Assembly (NCBI GenBank): GCA_963210315.1
Contig: OY723317.1
Span: forward strand, 1,550,001 to 1,614,000
From: Rhynchopus euleeides
Taxonomy: Eukaryota; Euglenozoa; Diplonemea; Diplonemida; Diplonemidae
Length of the DNA stretch: 64,000 bases
Direction: 5' to 3'
In this document: positions 39,143-51,500 of the stretch, piece by piece
How the letters are laid out: the number at the start of each line of letters is the position of its first letter
Position numbering within the stretch: position 1 is the first letter of the stretch
The notes under the pieces: generated by a model
The model's database searches: none
What the model saw: the letters and a program-made list of their open reading frames with translations, nothing else
What the model was told of the DNA's origin: nothing
Made by a program: the position numbers and the translations under genes

Positions 39143-42100
39143 CACCAACGATTTCTTAAGCTACAGTTTCTGTACTTCATTGGTATACACACTCGCGCTC
39201 CCCCCCCCCTGGTCGGTTGGGTCGGTTGGGTTCTCCCCTCCCCTTTCAAAAACCCATCCCTCTCCCTCCTCTCCCCCATCCCTTTTCCCCTTTCCAAACT
39301 TCTTCTTGATCTTGCGGGCGGGCAGAGTCGGGAGGGCTGGTTGGGCCAATAACTTCTTCCCAAACAAAAAAACCACTCCCCCTTGGGACGCTTGTCCCTC
39401 GGGCTCTGTTCCCCCCTCCCTTCCCAGTCCCCCCCTTCCCACCCCCGACACACGCGAGCGCGAGTCGCGATGGAGGCGCGAGACGTGCCTGGCCGTGGGC
39501 ACGCGAGGAGGCGAGGGCAGTGGGCCCTCATGGCGCTGCTGGTGGCGGCGCTCCCGCCCCCAGCGGGTGAGCAGCCCGGGTCGCCCCCGGTAGCGAGGGA
39601 GACGGGGGGGCCGCAGCCCCCCCGTCACACTCCCGCCCCCACACGAGTGCAGCCCGGGCCGCCCCCGGTAGCGGCAGAAGCGCGGGGGTCGCAACCCCCC
39701 GCACGAGGGCAGCCCGGGTCGCCCCCGGTAGCGACGAGAGCAGCAGCGACGGCAGCGGCGGCATCGGCAGCGCCGGGACAGGCAGGGCCGGGGGAGGGTG
39801 GGTTCCACACGGGCCCCCCAACAACAGCACACCGGTCTGACCCACCGGCTTTATGCACCCCCCAACGGCACTCCCCGACGGCTGCGGAAGGGTCGCGGCC
39901 CCCCCTCGTGCAGGCAGCGGCGGTCACCGTTGCAGAGGGAGCAGCAGAGGCAGCAGCAGGGCGGGTGACAGCTTCCCGCCCCAACCCCCTCCCTCACGTC
40001 ATGTGGGGGGTCGGCTGGGCGTGGGGGTCAGGGCGGGTGGTGGGAGGCCTCCCCCCCCCCCCCAGGGGGGACTCGTTCGGGTGGGAGGGTGTGTTAGGAC
40101 AGTATGGGGCAGGGGAGGGAAGGGCCAATATACCACACCCCCGACTCCCGTGCTTTTTTGTCCCCCCACCCGCTCAGTCCCTCGCTCCCCCCGCTGCCCT
40201 CCCCCCTATCGCATCGCAACATCCCCCCACATCCCGTCTCTCACGTTCTCCCCCTCCGTCTCCGCCCCCCAGTGCACCAGGGGTGGAGGGGCAAGCTGGG
40301 GTTTTCGAGTATAGTGGGCCCAGTCCCCACCTCGCACTGTGTAACTCCCTCGTGCCCCATCCACTCACCTCCTGCCCCCCCACCTCACACGTTCCCCCAG
40401 CCCAAGTGTCACCGCACCTTGCCATCACGGGGAAATTCGGGGATAGTGGGGCAGGCGGGGATCTCGCCCCCGGCGCCCCCACCGACGCACCGCCCCGCCG
40501 TCCCACCACCCCAGCCGCTGAGCAGCAGGGAGAGCTGTACTCCCAGCAGGGAAACAACGCCAGCGGTGCCCCGGCAGGGGACCGATCCACTAGTCAGGGT
40601 ACGTGGATGCCAGCATGTCGGGGCTGGTCTGGGGACCCTCCTGTTGGAGCGGAGTGCAGCTCGGGCGTCCCAACTGCTCGTGGCTGGGGTTTACCCCCCG
40701 GCGCCCTGGCAGAGGGCTGGGACGACGGCGAGAGGCGCAGGTGGGTGCAGATGCGCCTCCCCAGGCAGTGGAGACGGCCGCGGGCTCGGGCAGTCCGCCG
40801 CGCGGCGATGAAGCGTCGCGCCCCCAGTCGCCAGCGGGCAGGCCTGCGCGGGACGTCCCCCCCCTCCCTTCGAGGGGTGATCTGGTCCCTCCTCCGACAG
40901 GCGATGTGGAGGCCGCTCATGGGGGGGCTCCGGTCATGCGCGTCTCCCCAGAGCTGGGTGGGCCTAGCGAGGGCGGCGGTGTCGGCGTGCAGGCGGGGTC
41001 TGAGCGAAGCGAGTAGGGTCTGCTGGTCCGTAGTGGCGCGCCTGTGTGGTCGGGCCCCGCGCCGCCACGGGATGTCACGCCGCCCTCGGCACTGGGTCGC
41101 CCGGCGTCCCGCGAGGCCGATGTGCCTGAGGCGCCGGGCCGTCAGGGGCATCCGCCTCCACGCGAGGGCCCTCCACTCCCCTTCGTCCCTCCTGGGCACG
41201 CGTTGGACCGGAGGGGGGCGGCTGGCTTGGGACAGACAAGATGAGATCCTGTTCGACTGGCTCGTCTTCCGCGAGGATCTGGCCAGAGACACCTTGGAGA
41301 GGGTGCTGACGAGACATGTCGCCGACGACCCCAGGGCGTCCCTCCCGGACCTCGCGGCGGCCCGGACCAGGGTGCGGAGGAAGCTGGAGGCCCTGCCTTT
41401 GCCCGACTACGCCCCTGTTTGGACTGAGCCGAGCCCGGCTCTGCGGGTTACCCCTGGCGGATCAACGGAAGGCGCCCACATCCCATGCGACGCGATGCGC
41501 GGTGGCGCTGACGACGATGACGCTATGGGAGAAGCGCAGGGCGAGAGGGATGCGGTTGATGACCTCCTCAGGGATTTCAGGGCGACCCGCGTGCCCAACG
41601 CGGCGCAGGGCGACTGCGGTTTCTTCGCCATCGGGGTCCCCGCAGCAGACATCGCACTCAGGCGCCAGGACCTCTCGGAGGCTGCGAAGAAGCTGCAGGC
41701 ACTCACAGACCTTTTCGGCGGAGACAAGGCCCAACACCTCGCCTATGCAGCCAACCTCGCCAGGCCCAGCAGCTGGATGGACCACCTCGCGCTGCAACTC
41801 GCGGCCAGGGTGTGGAGCATTCACATCGTCGTGGTCCAGGGCGGCGAGCACCCCATCGTCTCCATCCGCCCAGCGAAGGTGCCCGACAAGGAGCTTCTGC
41901 AGAAGACCCGCGTGATAGCCCTGACGGGGCAGCATTTCGAGGGTGTCAGCATCCCGCGGGCCGAGCTGCAGGGGCTGGTCAACAGGGCCGAGCCGGCCTT
42001 CCTCACGCGGTCCAACGCGAGGATGGCGGAGCTGCAGACTGCTGAGGGACAGGAGGAGCTCGATGTGGGGTCAAAGCTGGTCGAGCGCTCCACTGCCAGG

Positions 42101-43757
42101 CTGTACTGCCCGCACGACTCCTGCAGGACGTCCCTCATGCAGGCAGGCATCCCCATCCTGCCGACGTCGATGAAGGATCACCTCAACCGTCACCTCGAGA
42201 AGGGGGACGTATTGAGCAGGGGGACGCTCCGGGCCCTCAAATTCGCCCAGTGCCTCAAGTGCGATAAGGTGATCACGCTTGGGGACCACCAGTCCTGCAC
42301 CGCCTGCCGCAAAGACCTCGAGCCCGAGCCGGAGGCGCAGGCCGTGGGGGCGGACATCCCGGCTGGGGAACTCCCCTCCGTCGAGGAACTCCGCCGGCAC
42401 AACATCCGGGTCTGGGAAAAGGTGCCAAAGCCGCTCGTCAAGGCATGGACCGCGGCCCTCAGCGAGGCCGCACGGGAGACCGCCGCACGCAACTCCGTCG
42501 CAGCGTGGACCATCCTCCTCATGGCCCCGCTCGTCCTCCTCCGCTCGGCGAGGATGGGGGGAGCGAAGAGCAAAGTCACCCTCCGCGAGCGCCAGTAGGT
42601 TTTCGACCGGTGGAAGAGGGGCGAGTACGCCACGCTCTGGGAGGAGGCCCGCGAGGCCAGCAAGCGCCAGGGGGGCACGGGGTCCCGCGGGAGCGCACCG
42701 CCGCGCTTGTCCGATGAGGAGAGATGGGAGAGGCGGGTCGGTCAACTGGCGCGGCAGAACCGGGTCTCAGCAGCCCACAAGCACCTCGTCCCGGCCAAAG
42801 TCGCCCCCAGCACGACGGAGACCCTGAAGAAGCTGCAGGGCAAACACCCGGAGGGTGGAGCGGTCCACCTGGAGCGCACCGTACCCGCGGAGAAGTGCAA
42901 GGCGTTCACGCCGGCTGATGTCTTCCGAGCGGTGAAGTCCTTCCCCAACGGGTCGTCGGGCGGGCAGATGGGTTTGCGTCCAGACCACGTCCGCCAAGCC
43001 CTGGAGTGCAAGGATGCGCTGGGAGCCAAGCCGACTGCCATGCTCACCCAGGTAATTAACCGGATGGTCAAGGGTGCCGTGCCCCAGGAGGTGATGCCTG
43101 TGCTCGGGGGCGCGAAGCTTTCGGCCCTGGTGAAGGGTGACGAGGACGTTCGGCCCATTGCCTGCGGAGAGACGCTCCGACGCCTCGCCGCAAAACTCCT
43201 CTCGACGCGTCATAAGGGGGACGCGCGGCGCATCCTCATGCGGGGTCGCCAAGTTGGGGTAGCGGTGCAGAGGGGGCTGGAGGCCGCGGCGTCGGTAGTG
43301 GCGCAGTACGCGGAACGCTCGAGGGAAAAGGAGGACGCCGTGATCCTCAAGATCGATTACGCCAACGCGTTTAACTCGATCGACCGCGGGACCTTCCTCA
43401 AGGTCGTGGAGAGGCACATCCCCGGCCTGCTGCCCTTCGTCGCGTGGTGTTACGACTCCCCCTCCACCCTCACCTACGGCGAAGGGGTGGTGTCTTCATC
43501 GTGTGGGGTGCAGCAAGGCGACCCCCTCGGGCCCCTCCTCTTCTCCTTGGGGATAAAGGAGATTGCGGAGGAGCTGAAGAAACGCACGGACCTCGACGGT
43601 TCGCTGTTCTACCTCGACGACGGGGTGATCATGGGCCCAGCGTGCGCCGTCAGAGCCGCCCTCGACTACGTCATCCAGGCCAGCACGGAGAGAGGGCTGG
43701 AGGTTAAGCTCAGCAAGTGCGAGCTGATCGACCTCTGCGAGCAGTCCCTCGAGGCCC
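39143..43757 (+). mobile_element. LINE copy 1 (5' half, 3' end lost)
   Basis: Starts with the same leader (CACCAACGATTTCTTAAGC) as the full-length copy at 45193 and follows it closely for 4.6 kb, through the reverse-transcriptase palm domain. At 43757 it ends abruptly against the inverted 3' part of LINE copy 3, with no poly(A) or TSD at the junction, so recombination or an assembly join rather than insertion made this boundary. Confidence 0.85.
39470..42598 (+). pseudogene. LINE copy 1 protein, N-terminal part ending at a premature stop
   Basis: 1042 residues from the ATG at 39470 (MEARDVPGRGHARRRGQW). They comprise a Pro/Gly/Arg-rich N-terminus, OTU domain A (QGDCGFFAIGV and TGQHFEGV) and the C2H2 finger (CPHDSC...HLNRHL). 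It ends at TAG 42596-42598, where the full-length copy has AAG (Lys) in RERQKVFDRW. The frame is open again after the stop up to 43757 and includes the reverse-transcriptase YLDD box at about 43613. One substitution therefore separates this part from an open frame, but the missing 3' half makes the copy dead. Confidence 0.85.
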
Positions 43758-45192
43758 GAGGGTATTCACAGCACCTGTGTGTGCTCTACTGCACAAAGGC
43801 ATCTGGTCTAGGGGGGGGGATCTACCTCTACTCAAAACTCTACTCTATACTCTACGTAGTCGAGCGGGGACCTGCTCCTTGCAGGTTCGACCACTCTGGC
43901 CCTCACTGGGTGGCGGCGCCTGTCGCGCGCGGCGCGGCGCGGCGTGATCCCTGGGACGCTGTCCCCGCTGTCGCGCGACGCATGCCCGCTGCGGTGTACA
44001 TCCTCGAGTTGAGGTTATTGTACAGCCTCTGCTCCTCTCTGTCTTGGAGGCGGACCTTGCAACGCCACGCATGCAGGGCTCGCCTCGCGGACTTGAACTC
44101 CTCCTCCGGGGAGCCAGGCTCTGGGGTGAACAGGGCGTCCCATTCAGCCACCGTCTTGGGGACGTCGGCGTCGTCAGCTGGGGTGCCTTTGTCGGCAGCC
44201 GTCGCGCTGCGCTTCCTGTCCGGGGGAGAGGCTGACACGTCACGGTCGGCCTTCCGCTTGCCTGTGTGCTGCGACGCTGAGGGGGCTGGTGCGTTCTCGC
44301 TGGTGGAGCCGCCCTGCTGCGCGTCGGAGGTGGAGTCGGTGGAGTCGGTGGAGGAGGTGGAGGAGGTGGAGGGCTGAGCGGTCGCGTTCGACGAGGGGGC
44401 TGGTGCTGTAGAAGCAGAGGGAGAGCCGCCCGAGGTCGTGTGTGCGTTACCGTCCGTCGCAGCCCCGTCGCCTCCTCGGTCCGGCGGACGGGTACATGTC
44501 TCTCCGTCCGACACACAGCCCGTGCACGCTAGGCGATTGCAGCCTATGCATTCCCAGTGGGGCGTTCGGGTGTCAAACGGCTGCTCACATCTGACACACA
44601 GCACCGACAGTTCGGCTGTCCCCCCGTCTACTCGGACCATGTGGAGGCCAGCCTCTGCGCCTCGGCAGCCGGTGGAGACGAGGGGTACGGCCGGTGCGAG
44701 GCGGAGCACGAAGGACCGCACCTGCTCCGAGATGTGGAGTGGGCTGTAGTGCGATGCCTTGAACTTGACACCCGCGACAGGCCCGTACGGCTTCCTCAGG
44801 GGGCGGTATATCCGCGGTGCAGTGTCATCAGCGAGCACGACGATCGGGGAGCCCGTCGCCCGCGCGGCCCCCTGCAGCGTCAGCTCGTCGGCCCACGACG
44901 CAACGTTCATGCTGCCGGACTCGCGCATCTGCCGCGCCCACTCCTCGTAGGAGGGCTCCGCCCTGCTCCTCAGGTCAGCGTGGTCGCCGACCGCCTTCAC
45001 GACGTACTGCCGCAGGCCGTCTGCAGTCGCGCCGGCCTCGCCGAGGAGGAGCGTGAGGGCGTCGAAGAAGCAGTTCCCGGGGGTGAACCGGAAGTCCTGC
45101 ACGTCCGGCATCTCCAGCACGCTCTGCTGCTTCGCGGTGGTGACTCCCGGAAGCGCGTGCTCCCACGCGGTCAGCCACCGGGTCAGGACATC
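43758..45192 (-). mobile_element. LINE copy 3, 3' part (split by LINE copy 2)
   Basis: The reverse complement of 52231-53655 of the full-length copy: OTU domain C, the second zinc ribbon, the Ser/Pro-rich C-terminus and the start of the 3' UTR. The coding frame is open on the minus strand (about 45190 down to 43903) and keeps FTPGNCFFDAL and the HYSPL His. It continues at 54402 on the other side of LINE copy 2. The terminal GGTCAGGACATC (45181-45192) is the TSD of that insertion. Confidence 0.9.
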
Positions 45193-45522
45193 CACCAACG
45201 ATTTCTTAAGCTACAGTTTCTGTACTTCATTGGTATACACACTCGCGCTCCCCCCCCCCCCCTGGTCGGTTGGGTCGGTTGGGTTCTCCCCTCCCCTTTC
45301 AAAAACCCATCCCTCTCCCTCCTCTCCCCCATCCCTTTTCCCCTTTCCAAACTTCTTCTTGATCTTGCGGGGGGGCAGAGTCGGGAGGGCTGGTTGGGCC
45401 AATAACTTCTTCCCAAACAAAAAAACCACTCCCCCTTGGGACGCTTGTCCCTCGGGCTCTGTTCCCCCCTCCCTTCCCAGTCCCCCCCTTCCCACCCCCG
45501 ACACACGCGAGCGCGAGTCGCG

Positions 45523-48500
45523 ATGGAGGCGCGAGACGTGCCTGGCCGTGGGCACGCGAGGAGGCGAGGGCAGTGGGCCCTCATGGCGCTGCTGGTGGCG
45601 GCGCTCCCGCCCCCAGCGGGTGAGCAGCCCGGGTCGCCCCCGGTAGCGAGGGAGACGGGGGGGTCGCAGCCCCCCACACGAGTGCAGCCCGGGCCGCCCC
45701 CGGTAGCGGCAGAAGCGCGGGGGTCGCAACCCCCCGCACGAGTGCAGCCCGGGCCGCCCCCGGTAGCGGCGAGAGCAGCAGCGACGGCAGCGGCGGCGTC
45801 GGCAGCGCCGGGGCAGGCAGGGCCGGGGGAGGGTGGGTTCCACACGGGCCCCCCAACAACAGCACACCGGTCTGACCCACCGGCTTTATGCACCCCCCAA
45901 CGGCACTCCCCGACGGCTGCGGAAGGGTCGCGGCCCCCCCTCGTGCAGGCAGCGGCGGTCACCGTTGCAGAGGGAGCAGCAGAGGCAGCAGCAGGGCGGG
46001 TGACAGCTTCCCGCCCCAACCCCCTCCCTCACGTCATGTGGGGGGTCGGCTGGGCGTGGGGGTCAGGGCGGGTGGTGGGAGGCCTCCCCCCCCCCAGGGG
46101 GGACTCGTTCGGGTGGGAGGGTGTGTTAGGACAGTATGGGGCAGGGGAGGGAAGGGCCAATATACCACACCCCCGACTCCCGTGCTTTTTTGTCCCCCCA
46201 CCCGCTCAGTCCCACGCTCCCCCCGCTGCCCTCCCCCTTATCGCATCGCAACATCCCCCCACATTCCGTCTCTCACGTTCTCCCCCTCCGTCTCCGCCCC
46301 CCAGTGCACCAGGGGTGGAGGGGCAAGCTGGGGTTTTCGAGTATAGCGGGCCCAGTCCCCACCTCGCACCATGTAACTCCCTCGTGCCCCATCCACTCAT
46401 CTCCTGCCCCCCCTCCTCACACGTTCCCCCAGCCCAAGTGTCACCGCACCTTGCCATCACGGGGAAAATCGGGGATAGTGGGGCAGGCGGGGATCTCGCC
46501 CCCGGCGCCCCCACCGACGCACCGCCCCGCCGCCCCACCACCCCAGCCGCTGAGCAGCAGGGAGAGCTGTACTCCCAGCAGGGAAACAACGCCAGCGGTG
46601 CCCCGGCAGGGGACCGATCCACTAGTCAGGGTACGTGGATGCCAGCATGTCGGGGCTGGTCTGGGGACCCTCCTGTTGGAGCGGAGTGCAGCTCGGGCGT
46701 CCCAACTGCTCGTGGCTGGGGTTTACCCCCTGGCGCCCTGGCAGAGGGCTGGGACGACGGCGAGAGGCGCAGGTGGGTGCGGATGCGCCTCCCCAGGCAG
46801 TGGAGACGGCCGCGGGCTCGGGCAGTCCGCCGCGCGGCGATGAAGCGTCGCGCCCCCAGTCGCCAGCGGGCAGGCCTGCGCGGGACGTCCCCCCCCTCCC
46901 TTCGAGGGGTGATCTGGTCCCTCCTCCGACAGGCGATGTGGAGGCCGCTCATGTGGGGGCTCCGGTCATACGCGTCTCCCCAGAGCTGGGTGGGCCTAGC
47001 GAGGGCGGCGGTGTCGGCGTGCAGGCGGGGTCTGAGCGAAGCGAGTAGGGACTGCTGGTCCGTAGTGGCGCGCCTGTGTGGTCGGGCCCCGCGCCGTCAC
47101 GGGATGTCACGCCGCCCTCGGCACTGGGTCGCCCGGCGTCCCGCGAGGCCGATGTGCCTGAGGCGCCGGGCCGTCAGGGGCATCCGCCTCCACGCGAGGG
47201 CCCTCCACTCCCCTTCGTCCCTCCCAGGCACGCGTTGGACCGGAGGGGGGCGGCTGGCTTGGGACAGACAAGATGAGATCCTGTTCGACTGGCTCGTCTT
47301 CCGCGAGGATCTGGCCAGAGACACCTTGGAGAGGGTGCTGACGAGACATGTCGCCGACGACCCCAGGGCGTCCCTCCCGGACCTCGCGGCGGCCCGGACC
47401 AGGGTGCGGAGGAAGCTGGAGGCCCTGCCTTTGCCCGACTACGCCCCTGTTTGGACTGAGCCGAGCCCGGCTCTGCGGGATACCCCTGGCGGACCAACGG
47501 AAGGCGCCCACATCCCATGCGACGCGATGCGCGGTGGCGCTGACGACGATGACGCTATGGGAGAAGCGCAAGGCGAGAGGGATGCGGTTGATGACCTCCT
47601 CAGGGATTTCGGGGCGACCCGCGTGCCCAACGCGGCGCAGGGCGACTGCGGTTTCTTCGCCATCGGGGTCCCCGCAGCAGACATCGCACTCAGGCGCCAG
47701 GACCTCTCGGAGGCTGCGAAGAAGTTGCAGGCACTCACAGACCTTTTCGGCGGAGACAAGGCCCAACACCTCGCCTATGCAGCCAACCTCGCCAGGCCCA
47801 GCAGCTGGATGGATCACCTCGCGCTGCAACTCGCGGCCAGGGTGTGGAGCATTCACATCGTCGTGGTCCAGGGCGGCGAGCACCCCATCGTCTCCATCCG
47901 CCCAGCGAAGGTGCCCGACAAGGAGCTTCTGCAGAAGACCAGGGTGATAGCCCTGACGGGGCAGCATTTCGAGGGTGTCAGCATCCCGCGGGCCGAGCTG
48001 CACGGGCTGGTCAACAGAGCCGAGCCGGCCTTCCTCACGCGGTCCAACGCGAGGATGGCGGAGCTGCAGACTGCTGAGGGGCAGGAGGAGCTCGACGTGG
48101 GGTCAAAGCTGGTCGAGCGCTCCACTGCCAGGCTGTACTGCCCGCACGACTCCTGCAGGACGTCCCTCATGCAGGCGGGCATCCCCATCCTGCCGACGTC
48201 GATGAAGGATCACCTCAACCGACACCTCGAGAAGGGGGACGTCTTGAGCAGGGGGACGCTCCGGGCCCTCAAATTCGCCCAGTGCCTCAAGTGCGATAAG
48301 GTGATCACGCTTGGAGACCACCAGTCCTGCACCGCCTGCCGCAAAGACCTCGAGCCCGAGCCGGAGGCGCAGGCCGTGGGGGCGGACATCCCGGCTGGGG
48401 AACTCCCCTCCGTCGAGGAACTCCGCCGGCACAACATCCGGGTCTGGGAAAAGGTGCCAAAGCCGCTCGTCAAGGCATGGACCGCGGCCCTCAGCGAGGC

Positions 48501-51500
48501 CGCACGGGAGACCGCCGCACGCAACTCCGTCGCAGCGTGGACCATCCTCCTCATGGCCCCGCTCGTCCTCCTCCGCTCGGCGAGGATGGGGGGAGCGAAG
48601 AGCAAGGTCACCCTCCGCGAGCGCCAGAAGGTTTTCGACCGGTGGAAGAGGGGCGAGTACGCCACGCTCTGGGAGGAGGCCCGCGAGGCCAGCAAGCGCC
48701 AGGGGGGCACGGGGTCCCGCGGGAGCGCACCGCCGCGCTTGTCCGATGAGGAGAGATGGGAGCGGCGGGTCGGTCAACTGGCGCGGCAGAACCGGGTCTC
48801 AGCAGCCCACAAGCACCTCGTCCCGGCCAAAGTCGCCCCCAGCACGACGGAGACCCTGAAGAAGCTGCAGGGCAAACACCCGGAGGGTGGAGCGGTCCAC
48901 CTGGAGCGGACCGTGCCCGCGGAGAAGTGCAAGGCGTTCACGCCGGCTGACGTCTTCCGAGCGGTGAAGTCCTTCCCCAACGGGTCGTCGGGCGGGCAGA
49001 TGGGTTTGCGTCCAGACCACGTCCGCCAAGCCCTGGAGTGCAAGGATGCGCTGGGAGCCAAGCCGACGGCCATGCTCACCCAGGTCATTAACCGGATGGT
49101 CAAGGGTGCCGTGCCCCAGGAGGTGATGCCTGTGCTCGGGGGCGCGAAGCTTTCGGCCCTGGTGAAGGGTGACGAGGACGTTCGGCCCATTGCCTGCGGA
49201 GAGACGCTCCGACGCCTCGCCGCAAAACTCCTCTCGACGCGTCATAAGGGGGACGCGCGGCGCATCCTCATGCGGGGTCGCCAAGTTGGGGTAGCTGTGC
49301 AGAGGGGGCTGGAGGCCGCGGCGTCAGTAGTGGCGCAGTACGCGGAGCGCTCGAGGGAAAAGGAGGACGCCGTGATCCTCAAGATCGACTACGCCAACGC
49401 GTTCAACTCGATCGACCGCGGGACCTTCCTCAAGGTCGTCGAGAGGCACATCCCCGGCCTGCTGCCCTTCGTCGCGTGGTGTTACGACTCCCCCTCCACC
49501 CTCACCTACGGCGAAGGGGTGGTGTCTTCATCGTGTGGGGTGCAGCAAGGCGACCCCCTCGGGCCCCTCCTCTTCTCATTGGGGATAAAGGAGATTGCGG
49601 AGGAGCTGAAGAAGCGCACGGACCTCGACGGGTCGCTGTTCTACCTCGACGACGGGGTGATCATGGGCCCAGCGTGCGCCGTCAGAGCCGCCCTCGACTA
49701 CGTCATCCAGGCCAGCACGGAGAGGGGGCTGGAGGTTAAACTCAGCAAGTGCGAGCTGATCGACCTCTGCGAGCAGTCCCTCGAGGCCCTCGAAGAGGAG
49801 GGCTTTTCCCTACGGCTCCCCGAGGACGAGGACAAGGTGGGCATCGTGTACAGGGCGGGCCGCAACTTCACCCTCCTCGGCGCACCGATCGGGTCGGCAG
49901 CCTTCTGCGAGAGCTACATGGACAAGAAGCTCTTGGAGTTCCAGCCGTACCTCGACGCCTTGGCCAAGCTCCAGGACAAGCAGGTCGGCCTCGCCCTTCT
50001 CCGCCACTGCGAGGGGTTCGCCCGCCTCGTGTTTTACATGAGGGCTATGGGACACAAGGGGGTTACGGAGTACCTCCGGAAGAGCGACGCCTCCGTGGAG
50101 AAGTGCCTCGCCCGGATCCTCGCCCTCGAGGACGACGTGCTGCCGGAATCAGTCATGCGGCAGGCCACCATGCCGGTGAGGCTCGGGGGCCTGGGGATTC
50201 GACGCGCCGCCGAACACTGGCATGCAGCCGCCCTGGCGTCCACGGCGAACGGCCACTCCTTGTGCCGGGAGCTCGACCCCAACTTCACGTGGGATGAGGA
50301 GGGATGGGAGACCACCTGCCTCGCTCACAACAACGCTGTGGACGAGGACGAACGGCGCGACCCCACGCAAGCCCCCGTGGGGGATGTCGAGCAGAGGGAA
50401 CTCTCCCGCGCGATCGTCAGCCGCCAGTACCGCGAGCTGTTCGAAGAGTCCGACGCCCACGACAGAGCCCGCCTGCGATCGCTGTCGCTGCCCCACGCCG
50501 GCGCTTTCCTCGGGGGGAAGCTCTCGGAGAACAGCCGCATCGAGGGTCGCCAGATGATCGCCGTGTCACGCGCCCGCCTTGGCATTCCCCTCTTCGAGCC
50601 GGATACCGTCTGCGAGAAGTGCGGCAGGGAACTGGACGAGATGGGAACCCACGCCTTCGACTGCAACCAGGGCGGGGCTTTAACCCGCAGACACGACGCC
50701 ACCCGGGACGCCCTGTTCGCCCTGGCACAGGAGGCGGGCACGAACCCCGAGATGGAGTCTCTGCATCTCCTGCAGGATGGGCAGCGCCCGGGCGACCTCG
50801 TGACTAGGAGGATCTGGCCACGAGTCATTGACATCACCGTCAAGAACCCCGTGGCCGCTTCTTACGTGCAGGCGGCAGCCCGTTTCACGGGAGCGGCGGC
50901 AGCCCAGGGCGAGGCGACGAAGAACCGGCAGTACCGGGACGCGTGTGCGGCGCGAGGCCTCGTGTTCGCCCCCTACGCCATGGAGTTGTTCGGCGGCCTC
51001 GCCCCCTCGGCACACTCCGTCTTCTCGAAGCTCGGGCGCCTTGCGGCGGAGCGGACAGGAGCGAGCCGAGTGCAGCTGACGCAGGAGTACGCGTGCAGGG
51101 TGAACTCCGCCTTCAACAACACCCTGGGCGCCACCCTGCTCGAGTGCGGGGAGCTTACGAAGGCTTGCCGGTCGCTGGCCCGCGACAGAGTCGAGGTGGA
51201 GGCCGCCCCACCCCTGGACCCCGACCACTTCATCAGGTTCGAGCCGGACCAGGTCGGCCAGGGTGCTGCATTCGAAGACACCGACCCGGACGACGCGGAG
51301 GGACAAGGCCACCAGGCGGTGCCCCCTCCCTCAGACGAGCCCCTGCGTCCCGCCCAGAAACCCGTAGACCGCGAGCCGCCGACGCCGGAAGACCTGGTGC
51401 GTGAATGGCGGTCTGCCCACAACGGTGTAGGGGTGTCCTTCACCTCGCTGATGGGGGGCTTGGGGAACCTCCTGCCGGCGGTGTTCCAGGTGCAGCAGCT

